64,000 bases of DNA from UBA6265 sp964526965 (GCA_964526965.1 CAZGML010000002.1:1-64000); one strand, 5' to 3'; shown: positions 24,896 through 34,135, numbered from the stretch's first letter. A program made the numbers and translations. Notes: generated by a model not told the origin, from the sequence alone.

Positions 24896-25162
24896 TTATT
24901 CCAGACCTCCGTCAACCCAATCGAGAAAGGCGAGAACATCTTCCCAGCCGCCGCCGCGGGAAAGTGCTTCTTCGGTGAGCATGACATCGCGGACGTATTG
25001 GCTGAGCGTTTCGCGTAGTTCTGATTTGGACATGCGTTGCACGGTGCGTCGGCAATCGCGATGCAGATCTCCGAGCTCTTCGTTTTCATAGAGCTCGCGC
25101 GGAGAAAGCTGGAAGACTTTCTCCAGGTTTGCCCATGTTTCCATGGCAGTGTCGGCATCCAT
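24896..25162 (-). CDS. Small unknown protein (88 aa)
   Basis: A short, acidic, helical protein beginning MDADTAMETWANLEKVFQ and ending LAFLDWVDGGLE. It has one cysteine and no metal or nucleotide motif that I recognise. ATG 25162 has AGGAGG six bases upstream, which fixes the start; a longer frame exists but lacks a site. It is ten bases from the preceding gene and two from the following luciferase-like gene, so the three probably work together. Confidence 0.65.
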   Translation of the reverse strand: MDADTAMETWANLEKVFQLSPRELYENEELGDLHRDCRRTVQRMSKSELRETLSQYVRDVMLTEEALSRGGGWEDVLAFLDWVDGGLE

Positions 25163-25172
25163 ACGGAGCCTC

Positions 25173-25445
25173 CTACTTCTCGCGGAAGTAGACGATCTTT
25201 CCGCCCTGGCGCTCGTCACCGAGCCGCATGAACAGGCCATCGACCTCGGGGTAGTGGGTCCAGTCGTCGCCGCGGTTCATGCTGTCGGCGAGTTCGGTGT
25301 CCACCAGCTGGGCGTAAATGCCGTGCTTTTTGCAGAGCCACACGTGCTCGGCACCCTCTACCGGGCGCATGCGATGGCGATCGCGCGGGTGGCGCATTCC
25401 GACTTCGCATAGTGGATTCGGGCCTGAAGATGTAGCAGAAGACAT
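25173..25445 (-). CDS. Small unknown protein (90 aa)
   Basis: A 90-residue protein with a CEVGMRHPRDRHRMRPVEG stretch and WLCKKHG, where cysteines and histidines could bind a metal. It ends MRLGDERQGGKIVYFREK. First gene of the three-gene run with the 88-residue protein and the luciferase-like enzyme. The start is uncertain: ATG 25445 is preferred, and 25490 in the same frame is possible. I do not recognise the family. Confidence 0.55.
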   Translation of the reverse strand: MSSATSSGPNPLCEVGMRHPRDRHRMRPVEGAEHVWLCKKHGIYAQLVDTELADSMNRGDDWTHYPEVDGLFMRLGDERQGGKIVYFREK

Positions 25446-25532
25446 GATGTGTAAAAACTCCGGATAGTTGAACAATACTCTGGTCATCAAGTATACGGGG
25501 TCGATTGGATATCGCTCATGGTGGCCTGATTG

Positions 25533-26651
25533 TTAGCTTTCTCTGGTATCCCACTTGTGCGTGGCCAGATCTGGGAAGTGATCGGTAATCTGACGATCTC
25601 GCATGAACTGTTCTGCGCGCGATTGTTGTGCCCGTGACTCGATATCGCGAGCTGATTCATTCCAAACCCGGGAGGCCGCTTCCAGGAACTCTTCTTCCGT
25701 GAACTCCAGGAGGCGTGCGGCCCGTACAGCGTTCCGGAGGTGTCTTTCGGTTTGGGAAGCGATTGTCGGGGTCTCTGTTTCTGAGTTGGGACGAGCGTAT
25801 GCATCAGTTTCTGTAGCTTTATGCGTGGTAGCTGAAGTCCTGTCACTATTCGAAAATGAATCTTTTGACTCGGCTGATGTTGTAAATGAATACCGTGAGT
25901 CTGATTGTCCTGCTTCAGTCCGAGGCTCTCTTGACGTCGCGCGTGGTTCAGGCGAAACAACTTTGTGCAGCGTATCCTCAGGTGCGGGTACGGGCAAACC
26001 AGTGTATGTAGAAACATCAGCGGTCCACGAAATTGGCTGGGCAGGTTCTGTCGAGGCAACATGATTCTTGCCGGGATTCTTGAACGGGGCGAGGTCGCTC
26101 TGGGTGAGTCTACCCTGCCGGAGGAAAATCTCTGTGAGCGCGGCCTGAGAATCGGGTGTCATCTTCGCGATGGTGGTCGCATGAGTCTGATAGAGCTTGC
26201 TATTGCGCAGAGCAACGAACAATTCACGACTGAGATTGCTCAGGTTCGTACGTTGTTGAACTTTGGAGCGAGTTAATCCAGTAATGGAGAAGATGTCTGA
26301 TTCGGTAGCACCAGCACGCTCCAGCTGCTTTATGGCCCAGAATTCGGTGAGATAGTTTGACGCTCGAAAACCGTTGAGTACAAGTGAAATCGTGGATAAC
26401 TCTGACTCATCAATATCAGAGAGGAGGATCGCCGGCAGGTGTGTAATCCCGTTTGAGCGCGCGGCGGCAATTCGACGATTTCCGTCGACGATTCTGAGGA
26501 CGATTACTTCTTCGTGGTCGGGCGATTCGGCGACAACTATTGGTTGTACTACTCCGTTTCGCCGAACACTTCCAATGAGCGCAGGGCTTGGTGGTGTGCC
26601 GATGGTATCACCAAGTTCGGTCAGAGAGATTTGTCGAAGTGATCCTTCCAT
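25533..26651 (-). CDS. Orphan ParB-like nuclease-domain protein
   Basis: A 372-residue protein. Residues 1-85 form a ParB/Srx domain, with VQPIVVAESPDHEE and VDGNRRIAAARSNGITHLPAIL corresponding to ParB boxes. Residues about 110-150 (ATESDIFSITGLTRSKVQQR) look like the ParB helix-turn-helix. About 190-300 is a Ser/Thr-rich disordered stretch, and the end is charged and helical. No parA lies beside it, so it is not a normal segregation pair; mobile-element or defence roles are possible. A sampled line is only about 42% GC. ATG follows AAGGA. Confidence 0.75.
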   Translation of the reverse strand: MEGSLRQISLTELGDTIGTPPSPALIGSVRRNGVVQPIVVAESPDHEEVIVLRIVDGNRRIAAARSNGITHLPAILLSDIDESELSTISLVLNGFRASNYLTEFWAIKQLERAGATESDIFSITGLTRSKVQQRTNLSNLSRELFVALRNSKLYQTHATTIAKMTPDSQAALTEIFLRQGRLTQSDLAPFKNPGKNHVASTEPAQPISWTADVSTYTGLPVPAPEDTLHKVVSPEPRATSREPRTEAGQSDSRYSFTTSAESKDSFSNSDRTSATTHKATETDAYARPNSETETPTIASQTERHLRNAVRAARLLEFTEEEFLEAASRVWNESARDIESRAQQSRAEQFMRDRQITDHFPDLATHKWDTRES

Positions 26652-26870
26652 GGATTCATCCTTCTGTTATGTTGATTGCTCCTTTGCGCCAGTATACACG
26701 AAATGGAACGGATGTTCTACCCGGTCGTTGTGATCTATCGACAATTTTGCCCTCTGGAAAGTGCGCGCCACCTGATTTGATGCAGATGGACGCAAGTCGC
26801 TGGAACATGTATAGACGCCGTGTTTGTGCAGATCATGCGGCAAATTAAAGTTGCGCTGCCAAACGCGCAT

Positions 26871-28772
26871 TTATTGCGATATTCGCCTCCGCACTTCGGC
26901 AAGTCGTCCGATTGGTGCAATGGCAGTCACCACGTCACCGGCATGCAGTTCTGTATCTGCGGTTGGTGTAACACCATGTTGATGCCGAAGAATAGCAACG
27001 ACCAATGCGCCAGGCGGTAGCTTGAGATCGCGCAGTGTGACGCCAATAACACCTGCGTTGTTCTGCACCACAGCTTCTACGAGTACAGCGTTGTTGGGCA
27101 TTGAGCGGATTCGACTGGTGCCTGCCGTGGTGTGATGCTGGTACGCGATCATGGCGGATTTGTAGGTGAGCTCTCCCACGATGTCGCGCCCACGAAGAAC
27201 CATTGCCCTGGTGACATCGGATTCGGTGAGCTCTGTAAGGGCGATGTCCAGTGGAGTCGACTCCTCCAACGTAACGCTCTCAGGGCTGGTTTGGGACGAA
27301 ACGGAAGTGGGCTGCATTGCATCTCTGGCTGTAAGCGCACGAAGAAGAGGAAAACTCATGCGCAAACGATGTGCAGGTGCGTGAGAGCGGTCTGGGAGTT
27401 GACTTGCATAGATGGTTGTATTGCCGACCACGGCAGTGGCAACCGCTACACATAGCATGGCCGGAGCCAGCAGGCTGAGGTTTCCTGTCATTTCTGCGAC
27501 CATGAGCATCACGGCGAAAGGTGCATGGGCGACTGATCCGAAGAGCGCCATCATACCGATGATGACGAACGGCGCCGGGCTGGTTGGCATATGTGGGAGC
27601 AGATTGTGCCCGAATCGCCAAATTGTGGCCCCGAGCATGCCACCGATAACCATGCCAGGGCCAAAAATACCACCAGATCCACCACTACCGATACTTAGCG
27701 ATGTGGTGATCATTTTGGCAAAGGGCAAGGTGAGAATGATCCACAGAGGCATCGTCATGAGGTCTGGTCCCATCGACATCTGAACCCATCCGTAGCCTGT
27801 AGCAATTGTTCCGTGCATTGCTATACCAATCAGGCCAACCAACAATCCACCAATGGCTGGCTTAATGTATTGTGGAATTTGCCAACGGCTGAAAAGCTGC
27901 TGTGTTCCGTAAAATGTCTTGCAGTACAGTATTCCGCCGATTCCTGCGAGAAGTCCGAGTCCGATATACCAGATGAGCGTTATGGGGTCTGTGAACGCGA
28001 TTTCCGGCTGCGATCCAAAGATCGGTTCCCAACCTTCTATGACGCCAAAGACCGAATACGCAATGATGCTGGACATCAGCGCCGGCAGTAAAACGGATAC
28101 TTCCATATCGTGAATGTAGAGAATTTCGGAAGCCATAAGCGCACCGCCAAGTGGTGCCCGGAAAATCGCACCAATGCCGGCACCCATACCAGCCGAAACG
28201 GCGATTCTTCGATCAGCGGGGCTAAGACGCAAGGCCGTTGCGAGCAGGGAGGCGAATCCGGAACTAATTTGCGCCGCAGGCCCTTCCCGGCCACCAGAGC
28301 CACCACTCCCTATCGTGACCGCACTGGCGAGGAGTTTTACCGGAGGAACTTTTGGGTTCGTGGTGGCATTGCGAAAATGGATGCTTTCGATAGCAGCATC
28401 TGTACCGTGTCCTTCAGCTTCAGGAGCCCAGCGGAACACGACTATTCCGCTGATGAGTCCACCGAGCATGGTGATGAGCGGTAGCAGCCACGGGCGATCC
28501 ATAACCGTTTCGACGGGAGATCCCTCGCCTATCGGCAGGGGTGGGATGTATCCGACACCTCTTCCGAGAAATAACTCGGTGGCAATATGGATCGCTTTAC
28601 TGAAAAGCACGGCACCCAAACCGGCGACAATTCCGATAATGGTGCTGATAGCAAGCCACTTCAGGAGATAACGGGTGCCCTCGTATCCAGTGTTGCTATC
28701 CGATTGAGGAGTAAAGAATCTGAACCTTTCGCGTAGTGAAGACAGCGAAGATTGTGAGATTCTATTTAACAT
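26871..28772 (-). CDS. ClC-type chloride channel with regulatory C-terminus
   Basis: A 633-residue membrane protein. The ClC anion pathway is shown by GSGGSGGREGPAAQI (with the gating glutamate in GREGP) and by GSGGSGGIFGPGMVIGG. About ten hydrophobic segments surround these. After residue about 490 comes a cytoplasmic part with CBS-like text (ARDAMQPTSV...VMRGRDIVG-type) and then a TrkA-C-like end (GVIGVTLRDLKLPPGALVVAILRHQ, ELHAGDVVTAIAP). It carries chloride or exchanges it for protons, with ligand control from the C-terminal part. The start at 28772 is preferred although its site is weak; 28838 is the alternative. Confidence 0.88.
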   Translation of the reverse strand: MLNRISQSSLSSLRERFRFFTPQSDSNTGYEGTRYLLKWLAISTIIGIVAGLGAVLFSKAIHIATELFLGRGVGYIPPLPIGEGSPVETVMDRPWLLPLITMLGGLISGIVVFRWAPEAEGHGTDAAIESIHFRNATTNPKVPPVKLLASAVTIGSGGSGGREGPAAQISSGFASLLATALRLSPADRRIAVSAGMGAGIGAIFRAPLGGALMASEILYIHDMEVSVLLPALMSSIIAYSVFGVIEGWEPIFGSQPEIAFTDPITLIWYIGLGLLAGIGGILYCKTFYGTQQLFSRWQIPQYIKPAIGGLLVGLIGIAMHGTIATGYGWVQMSMGPDLMTMPLWIILTLPFAKMITTSLSIGSGGSGGIFGPGMVIGGMLGATIWRFGHNLLPHMPTSPAPFVIIGMMALFGSVAHAPFAVMLMVAEMTGNLSLLAPAMLCVAVATAVVGNTTIYASQLPDRSHAPAHRLRMSFPLLRALTARDAMQPTSVSSQTSPESVTLEESTPLDIALTELTESDVTRAMVLRGRDIVGELTYKSAMIAYQHHTTAGTSRIRSMPNNAVLVEAVVQNNAGVIGVTLRDLKLPPGALVVAILRHQHGVTPTADTELHAGDVVTAIAPIGRLAEVRRRISQ

Positions 28773-29046
28773 GGATACTCTTGGAGAGATTGAGGTGCGC
28801 GGAAAATCGACAGCGTTTTTGCGTGCCGGATATTCCATTTCTCACCAAGTATACGACGCATGTTCATTGGCCATTTGGAAACCAGCTGGAGGAACTGGCT
28901 CACAGCCTGCTTCGCGTGTTGCCGGCGGCGCGTTCGCGGGTGCGTTGGTGACGTTCGGTTAGTGTGTTCAGCGTGATACTTGACTTATCGCTGTTTCTGC
29001 AATGGGCTGTGTGGGCAACGGAGCGGACAGGCGAACTCGCTATGCG

Positions 29047-29616
29047 CTATTGCTCATAATCGGGGGAATATCGAGGTTTTCTGGCATCGATTATGATGCT
29101 GACCATCCCGAGGCTTTCCGGTGAGTTGCGGGTATCGAAGCGGTATGATCGGCCGATCATGCCGTCGTCCGGATCCCACCGGGAGTGATGAAACTCACCA
29201 TCCTCGTCGCAGTATTCGAGTAGCGTGACTTCGAATCCAGCATCCTCAAATACTGAGACAAGCGTTCGGTAGTCGTACACGATCTTGTGTGATGCGGCGG
29301 GATGATCTGCAGGACCCGGGCCGCCGATCTGCACCATTTGCTGGTACGCGTCGTTGCGGAAGTTGGCATCAGGCACGGCACAGCGGATGTAGCCACCGGG
29401 TTTGAGCCAGGCGCAGCAGTTAAGAGCGGCCTGTCTGCCCTCTTCTTCTGTCATGTGTTCCCAAACATGTTCCGCAAGGAATGCGTCCGCGAGTTCGGGG
29501 CCGAAAAGGCCTTCAAAGCTAGCCGGTTTGAGGAGGTTGAGTTGATCTTCCTGTGTCGATATCCAGCCCGGCTGTTGCGTTGATCCTGCTCCGATAATGA
29601 TGCGGAGTTTCGTCAT
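29047..29616 (-). CDS. SAM-dependent methyltransferase-like protein
   Basis: A 189-residue class I methyltransferase fold of the short kind in which the glycine loop is reduced (RIIIGAGSTQQPGWIS). AEHVWEHMTEEEG and CAWLKPGGYIRCAVPDANF are the typical later strands of Methyltransf_11-like enzymes. Substrate unknown. Its start overlaps the stop of the RsmC-like gene by four bases, so the two are translationally coupled. Confidence 0.8.
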   Translation of the reverse strand: MTKLRIIIGAGSTQQPGWISTQEDQLNLLKPASFEGLFGPELADAFLAEHVWEHMTEEEGRQAALNCCAWLKPGGYIRCAVPDANFRNDAYQQMVQIGGPGPADHPAASHKIVYDYRTLVSVFEDAGFEVTLLEYCDEDGEFHHSRWDPDDGMIGRSYRFDTRNSPESLGMVSIIIDARKPRYSPDYEQ

Positions 29617-30620
29617 GACATCGCTCCCAGGAGCACGTGATACTGCGGAGTTTTGGCAATGGAGTCCACCCGGGTGAACACGTTTGCCATTTGCTTGCCA
29701 TACGCCAGAAACGCGTTGGCGACAATGATGAGTTCTCCTCCAGGGTTCAGGCGACTGGCGGCTCCGCGGATGATCTCATTGGCGACGGTGTAATCGACCT
29801 GCTTGCCGCGGTGGAATGGCGGATTGCTGACAATTAGGTCGAATCGCCGGTCATCAAGATGATGGTAGACATCGCTGGCGAGGACTTCGGCCCTGATACC
29901 GAGGTCCTCCACGTTATGTGCCGCTGCCTGCACGGCGAGGAGATTCGCATCGGTCATTGTGATATTTCCGCCATTCATTGCTGCCAGAATGCCGATCACC
30001 CCTACTCCACAGCCGATATCCAGCACCTTCAGTTCAGGGGTGATTTTCAGGTGTTCCAGTAACAGCTTCGTGCCGGCATCGAGCTTTGCGCCCGCGAAGA
30101 CGCCTACCTGGGTGTGGAGCGTGAGGTTCTGATCCATGGCGTTCACCTGGAACTCCCGCCAGGTTCCGGGAGCGATGCCGGGTTCGGTGCTCCAGGTGGG
30201 CTCCAGTGGCGCTCGGGACGTGAAGATCGCCATGCGATGCTTCTCGCGATAGCCGCTCCAAAATGGTGGGCCGAGAAGCGCTTCGGCATCTTTGATCGCG
30301 GATCTGCCTCCAGCAGCGTTTGGGCCGCAAATAAGGATGCGACCCGATTCCGCGATGTTTCTGCTTGCGACGATCAACTGCCTCCGCAACAGATCGCGAT
30401 CAGGTGGAGCCGGTATTAGTACGGTACCGGCCGCATGTTCGGCGGCAGTATGCAGTACCGGCACGCGAGACGCGTCGCGCTCCCGAACGTCTGTAGGTGA
30501 AAACAGAACATCGCCGGCGAGGTTATTGGCGAGATCTGCTTCGCCGCCCAGCACGAGTGTGGACCCCTCACCTCCATAACGAGATGAGAGGTCTAGCAGC
30601 AGCTCCGATGCGACAATCAT
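29613..30620 (-). CDS. rsmC: RsmC-like 16S rRNA guanine-N2 methyltransferase
   Basis: A 335-residue protein with two related halves, as in RsmC. The N-terminal half is a degenerate methyltransferase domain. The C-terminal half is active, with VLDIGCGVGVIGILAAMNGG for SAM binding and VSNPPFHRGKQVDY as the NPPF catalytic motif that methylates an exocyclic amino group. RsmC modifies G1207 of 16S rRNA in E. coli. It starts only three bases after the aminopeptidase stop and overlaps the next methyltransferase, giving a three-gene operon. Confidence 0.85.
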   Translation of the reverse strand: MIVASELLLDLSSRYGGEGSTLVLGGEADLANNLAGDVLFSPTDVRERDASRVPVLHTAAEHAAGTVLIPAPPDRDLLRRQLIVASRNIAESGRILICGPNAAGGRSAIKDAEALLGPPFWSGYREKHRMAIFTSRAPLEPTWSTEPGIAPGTWREFQVNAMDQNLTLHTQVGVFAGAKLDAGTKLLLEHLKITPELKVLDIGCGVGVIGILAAMNGGNITMTDANLLAVQAAAHNVEDLGIRAEVLASDVYHHLDDRRFDLIVSNPPFHRGKQVDYTVANEIIRGAASRLNPGGELIIVANAFLAYGKQMANVFTRVDSIAKTPQYHVLLGAMS

Positions 30621-30623
30621 CGC

Positions 30624-31727
30624 TTACACCACGAACTTTCCATCTTTCTGGAAGAGTTCACCATCGACGGTGATCTGACCGCCCTGACGCAGGTCGCAAA
30701 TCATATCCCAGTGGATGGCGCTTTCGTTTGTGCTACCGGTTTCTGGATACCCGCGGCCTAGAGCCATGTGTACGGTTCCACCGATCTTTTCATCGAAGAG
30801 AATGTTGCCGATAAACTGCTGGATATCGAAGTTGGTACCGAAGGCGAACTCACCGAGGAACCGCGCGCCGGCATCGGTATCCAGTGTGCTGATCAGGTAG
30901 TCCTCGTTGGCAGCGGCGGTTGCATCCACTACCTTGCCATCTTCAAACTTGAGGCGAATGTCTTCAATTCGGCGTCCGGCGGTTACCACCGGGAAACTGA
31001 AACGAATATGGCCATTGGCCGAGGTTTCGACCGGACTGGTGAAAATCTCTCCACTGGGGAAGTTGCGACGACCGTCGCTATTCACCCAGCTGCGCCCACC
31101 AACGTTGACTTTCAGGTCTGTATCCGGACCGGTGAGATGTATTTCGCTCTTGCCGTCCAGCCAATCGATGAGGCGTTGTTGTTCCTCGCGGAGCTCGAGC
31201 CACGCGGCTACGGGGTCATCCTGATCCAGCTTCATGCCGCGCATCACGAAATCGGTGAACGTGGCGGTATCCATGTTCGCGTCCTGCGCATACGCATCGG
31301 TGGGATAGAGGGTAAGAGTCCAGTCGAGATCACCATCGGCAGCGCGTTGCATAAAGGTGGCGCCGAGCTCGCTGCGTGCAGCCCTGAATTGACGCTGACG
31401 TGCCGGATCGACATCGCTGAGTCGGCGCGTATTCGTTTCCGCCCGGATGTTGATCACCACATCCGCTTCCTTACGAGTGAAGAGCTCGAAGGGTGTGAGC
31501 CAGGTGAGCTGTTCTTCGCTGCCGTGCTCAAGCAGGTACGGCGTATCACCTTCCGTCAATGGCCAGGTGACCGGGTGTGCGCCGCGATCGATAACCTCAT
31601 GCGCGCATGCGGTGATGAGATCCTCGGCAGCGGTATGACCCATGATCACGACCGTCTGACCGGGTTTGACCTCAACCGAATAACCGACAAGGGCCTTGGC
31701 CCATTTCTGGATAATTGGATTTTTCAA
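30624..31727 (-). CDS. M29-family aminopeptidase
   Basis: A 367-residue metallo-aminopeptidase of the AmpS/AmpT/PepS family, which removes N-terminal residues using two metal ions in the cytoplasm. Visible parts are GQTVVIMGHTAAEDLI, FPSGEIFTSPVE (a metal-binding glutamate region), LGEFAFGTN and NESAIHWDMICDL, the last with the HxD ligands. The start is TTG 31727 with AAGGAG six bases before it. A longer open frame begins at 31784 but would put this site inside the coding region. It heads the operon with the RsmC-like gene. Confidence 0.88.
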   Translation of the reverse strand: MKNPIIQKWAKALVGYSVEVKPGQTVVIMGHTAAEDLITACAHEVIDRGAHPVTWPLTEGDTPYLLEHGSEEQLTWLTPFELFTRKEADVVINIRAETNTRRLSDVDPARQRQFRAARSELGATFMQRAADGDLDWTLTLYPTDAYAQDANMDTATFTDFVMRGMKLDQDDPVAAWLELREEQQRLIDWLDGKSEIHLTGPDTDLKVNVGGRSWVNSDGRRNFPSGEIFTSPVETSANGHIRFSFPVVTAGRRIEDIRLKFEDGKVVDATAAANEDYLISTLDTDAGARFLGEFAFGTNFDIQQFIGNILFDEKIGGTVHMALGRGYPETGSTNESAIHWDMICDLRQGGQITVDGELFQKDGKFVV

Positions 31728-32109
31728 AACGTTCTCCTTGGAAATTGCGTTCACGTGCTGGGAATCATTGTACGTCTGTTGCAAAAGGAGCCGGGTTTTA
31801 GAGGGCTAACTGTGCCCGCCGGGCAAATGTTGCGTACGAACGTAGTAACCTATAGGAGACGACATCGCGAATGTGTCGTGGTGGAATTCAGGGGTACGGA
31901 ACGTACGCAGTGAACGTTCGCGGCGACAACATTTCGCCACCGATGGAATATCCCCGTATCAGGGAAATAGGCCGTCCGTATACCTTTCCATCCCGTCGTG
32001 AAGCGGTTTACAGTAGCTATGGGTTGATCGGAGTACCCGATCAGCTGAATCGAAACCCGTGCCCCCGCACCTCGATTCAGCACTGGGAACATGTGAGGGA
32101 GAAGAGGGA
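31728..32109. other. Divergent region before the XRE regulator
   Basis: This 382-base stretch separates the aminopeptidase and XRE genes. It holds a clean inverted repeat (32044-32081). An 81-codon plus-strand frame at 31871-32116 has AGGAGA ten bases upstream and overlaps the XRE start, but its product shows no family pattern and is left uncalled. No other feature is apparent. Confidence 0.5.
32044..32081 (+). promoter_or_regulatory. Inverted repeat upstream of XRE gene
   Basis: GCTGAATCGA and TCGATTCAGC are perfect 10-base arms separated by 18 bases, 28 bases before the XRE start codon. It could be an operator for the regulator or a leader hairpin. Confidence 0.5.
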
Positions 32110-32370
32110 ATGCTGACGCTTCGGGAAGCGCGGCAACGGCGACATATGTCGCAACAAACGTTGGCTGACCGTGCCGGTGTGGCACGAGTAACCGTTTCGC
32201 AAATTGAACTAGGCAAGAGCGCACCCCGCCCGCACATTGCCCGCCGCCTTGCACAGGCGCTGGACATGACGCCTGGTGAGATTCAGGAATTTAGTGGAGC
32301 GGTTCGCAGTATGCGGCTCCCTACTCCGTCGATCCTGGCCGCAACAGATCCGGAAGTTACCGATACGTAG
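32110..32370 (+). CDS. XRE-family helix-turn-helix regulator (86 aa)
   Basis: A short regulator made almost only of a Cro/C1-type domain. LREARQRRHMSQQTLADRAGVARVTVSQIELGKSAPRPHIA holds the helix-turn-helix, followed by RRLAQALDMTPGEI. The tail is short and unstructured. The ATG follows GAGGGA directly after a GGGAGAA stretch. It stands alone on the plus strand between two minus-strand operons, has its own terminator and may control itself through the inverted repeat upstream. Confidence 0.88.
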   Translation: MLTLREARQRRHMSQQTLADRAGVARVTVSQIELGKSAPRPHIARRLAQALDMTPGEIQEFSGAVRSMRLPTPSILAATDPEVTDT

Positions 32371-32409
32371 AACGGTCTGTTCGCTGGCGATTTAATAATG
32401 CCCGCAACT

Positions 32410-32446
32410 ACCCCTGGTGGATTCCCGCGATCCACCAGGGGTTTTC
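32410..32446 (+). terminator. Intrinsic terminator of XRE gene
   Basis: ACCCCTGGTGGAT and ATCCACCAGGGGT form a perfect 13-bp stem with a seven-base loop, followed by TTTC. Confidence 0.9.
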
Positions 32447-32465
32447 ATGGTTGTTCGAATCAAGA

Positions 32466-32486
32466 GCCCGGGTAGAAAACCCGGGC
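32466..32486 (-). terminator. Hairpin after the PLP-lyase gene
   Basis: GCCCGGGT and ACCCGGGC form an 8-bp stem with a five-base loop directly after the minus-strand stop. The following bases have few T, so it is a moderate terminator. Confidence 0.6.
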
Positions 32487-33440
32487 CTACGGTTGTTCAA
32501 TCTGCAGGATCTCATCACTCACATTGCCGCCGCTGAGGACAATGCCGACTTTCTTGCCGGCGACATCGATTGACCCGTTCAACACGGCGGCCAGGCCAAG
32601 TGCAGCCGTTGGCTCCACTACCGTTTTCATTCGGTACGCAAAGAAGCGCATGGCGTCGATGAGTTGTTCATCCGTGGCAGTTGCGATATCGGTGACGTGC
32701 TCATGAATGATGGGGAACGTCAACGACCCGAGTGCAAGCGTTTGCGCGCCATCGGCAATTGTCTTTGGCGTGTCGATTTTGATGATCTCGCCCGTGCGAA
32801 GGCTTTGTTGTCCGTCGTTGCCGGCTTCCGGTTCCACACCGTAGATTTTCGCGTTCGGGCTGAGTGCATGTGTGGCGATGGCCGTACCACCCAACAGCCC
32901 TCCCCCGCCAAGTGGTGTAATGACGATATCAAGCTCTCCAACGTCCTCAATCATCTCCATGGCTGCAGTACCCTGGCCAGCGATGATGTGGGGATGATCG
33001 AAGGGCGGAATCATGGTGCCGCCCTGCTCTTCGGCGATGCGGTTGCCGATAGCTTCCCTATCCTCCGAGTAGCGGTCGTAGAGCACCACCTCGGCTCCAT
33101 ACCCGCGTGTGGCATCGAGCTTGTTTGGCGGTGCATCTTCCGGCATCACGATCGTGGCTTTCGTGCCGAGAAGCTTCGCCGCGAGGGCAATCGCCTGGGC
33201 ATGATTACCGGAGCTAAACGCAATCACACCGCCTTGCATCTGATCTGGCGTGAACTGACTGATGGCGTTGTAGGCACCGCGGAATTTGAATGCTCCCATC
33301 CGCTGCAGGTTTTCGGCCTTGAAGAAAAGCTGCGCGCCGGTACGGCCGTCGAGTGTTGAGGAGGTGAGCACCGGTGTGCGATGAGCAACGCCCTTGATGC
33401 GATTTGCGGCGGCCTGCACGTCGTCCCAGGTCACGTTCAT
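32487..33440 (-). CDS. PLP-dependent threonine/serine ammonia-lyase-like enzyme
   Basis: A 317-residue fold-type II PLP enzyme. The Schiff-base lysine is in MGAFKFRGAYNA, substrate binding in FSSGNHAQAIALAA and the phosphate loop in LGGGGLLGG. The end IVLSGGNVSDEI is typical of threonine dehydratase, serine racemase and hydroxyaspartate ammonia-lyase. There is no ACT regulatory domain, so it is the catabolic or racemase form and not the feedback-controlled biosynthetic IlvA. It converts threonine or serine to the keto acid and ammonia, or racemises serine. Which of these applies cannot be read from sequence. Confidence 0.87.
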   Translation of the reverse strand: MNVTWDDVQAAANRIKGVAHRTPVLTSSTLDGRTGAQLFFKAENLQRMGAFKFRGAYNAISQFTPDQMQGGVIAFSSGNHAQAIALAAKLLGTKATIVMPEDAPPNKLDATRGYGAEVVLYDRYSEDREAIGNRIAEEQGGTMIPPFDHPHIIAGQGTAAMEMIEDVGELDIVITPLGGGGLLGGTAIATHALSPNAKIYGVEPEAGNDGQQSLRTGEIIKIDTPKTIADGAQTLALGSLTFPIIHEHVTDIATATDEQLIDAMRFFAYRMKTVVEPTAALGLAAVLNGSIDVAGKKVGIVLSGGNVSDEILQIEQP

Positions 33441-33508
33441 TGGAGTACCTTTCTCGTAATACAGATCTCATCAATAGGCGCATCATAGCGCGAATTGGAG
33501 TGCGAACA

Positions 33509-34135
33509 ATGTCAGAAGCGAACAACCCGGCCCTGGATTTGTGGAAGACGATGTACCAGTTAAAGACCCTTCCACGTACGGGTTGGGTGGATCGCGGCAT
33601 TCCCGCTGCTGAGGCGGAATCGGTGGCCGATCATTCCTACTTCACCATGCTGATCGCCTGGGTCGTAGCGCATGAGGACGAGTCAATCGACGCGAACCGG
33701 GTGCTGCAACTGGCGTTGATACACGATGCAGCTGAAGCGATTGCTGGCGACATTCCACCGTACGATCCGGAAGATATCCCGACTGATGTTGACGGTCGGC
33801 GAGCGTTCTTTAGCGTGCGGCTGGACCGTTCGCCGGAGAACAAGGCCCGGAAAGATGCGATCGAGGCCGAGGCTGCCGAGCGCGTGATGGCAATGCTGCC
33901 GGCCTCGATAAGACCGATGTGGCAGGAACTCTGGCACGAGTATGAGCAGCAGGAGTCGCCGGAAGCCCGGCTGGTGAAGCAGGTCGATCGCCTCGAGGCG
34001 TTTATCCAGAGTCGAATCTACGCCGACCAATACCCAGATGCCCCGGTCGATGGATTCGCCGACATGGCGCGTAAGTCAATCGACCATCCGCTACTCACCG
34101 GGGTTCTCGACTCATTCCTGGCGGAGATGGATTAG
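33509..34135 (+). CDS. HD-domain phosphohydrolase (YfbR/HDDC2-like)
   Basis: A 208-residue HD-domain protein. The metal ligands are in ESVADHSYFTML (His) and LIHDAAEAIAGDIPP (His-Asp), with a late Asp in KQVDRLEAF. The set KTLPRTGW...RGI at the start is typical of HDDC2/YfbR 5'-deoxynucleotidases, which remove phosphate from deoxynucleoside monophosphates. ATG 33509 follows TTGGAG at eight bases. The frame is open upstream into the neighbouring gene and is not used there. The stop overlaps the convergent RidA gene by four bases. Confidence 0.87.
   Translation: MSEANNPALDLWKTMYQLKTLPRTGWVDRGIPAAEAESVADHSYFTMLIAWVVAHEDESIDANRVLQLALIHDAAEAIAGDIPPYDPEDIPTDVDGRRAFFSVRLDRSPENKARKDAIEAEAAERVMAMLPASIRPMWQELWHEYEQQESPEARLVKQVDRLEAFIQSRIYADQYPDAPVDGFADMARKSIDHPLLTGVLDSFLAEMD

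Noticed and set aside
31871..32116. 81-codon frame before the XRE gene
   Set aside because: It has a possible ribosome-binding site but no family pattern, and it covers the inverted repeat. Support is too weak to call.
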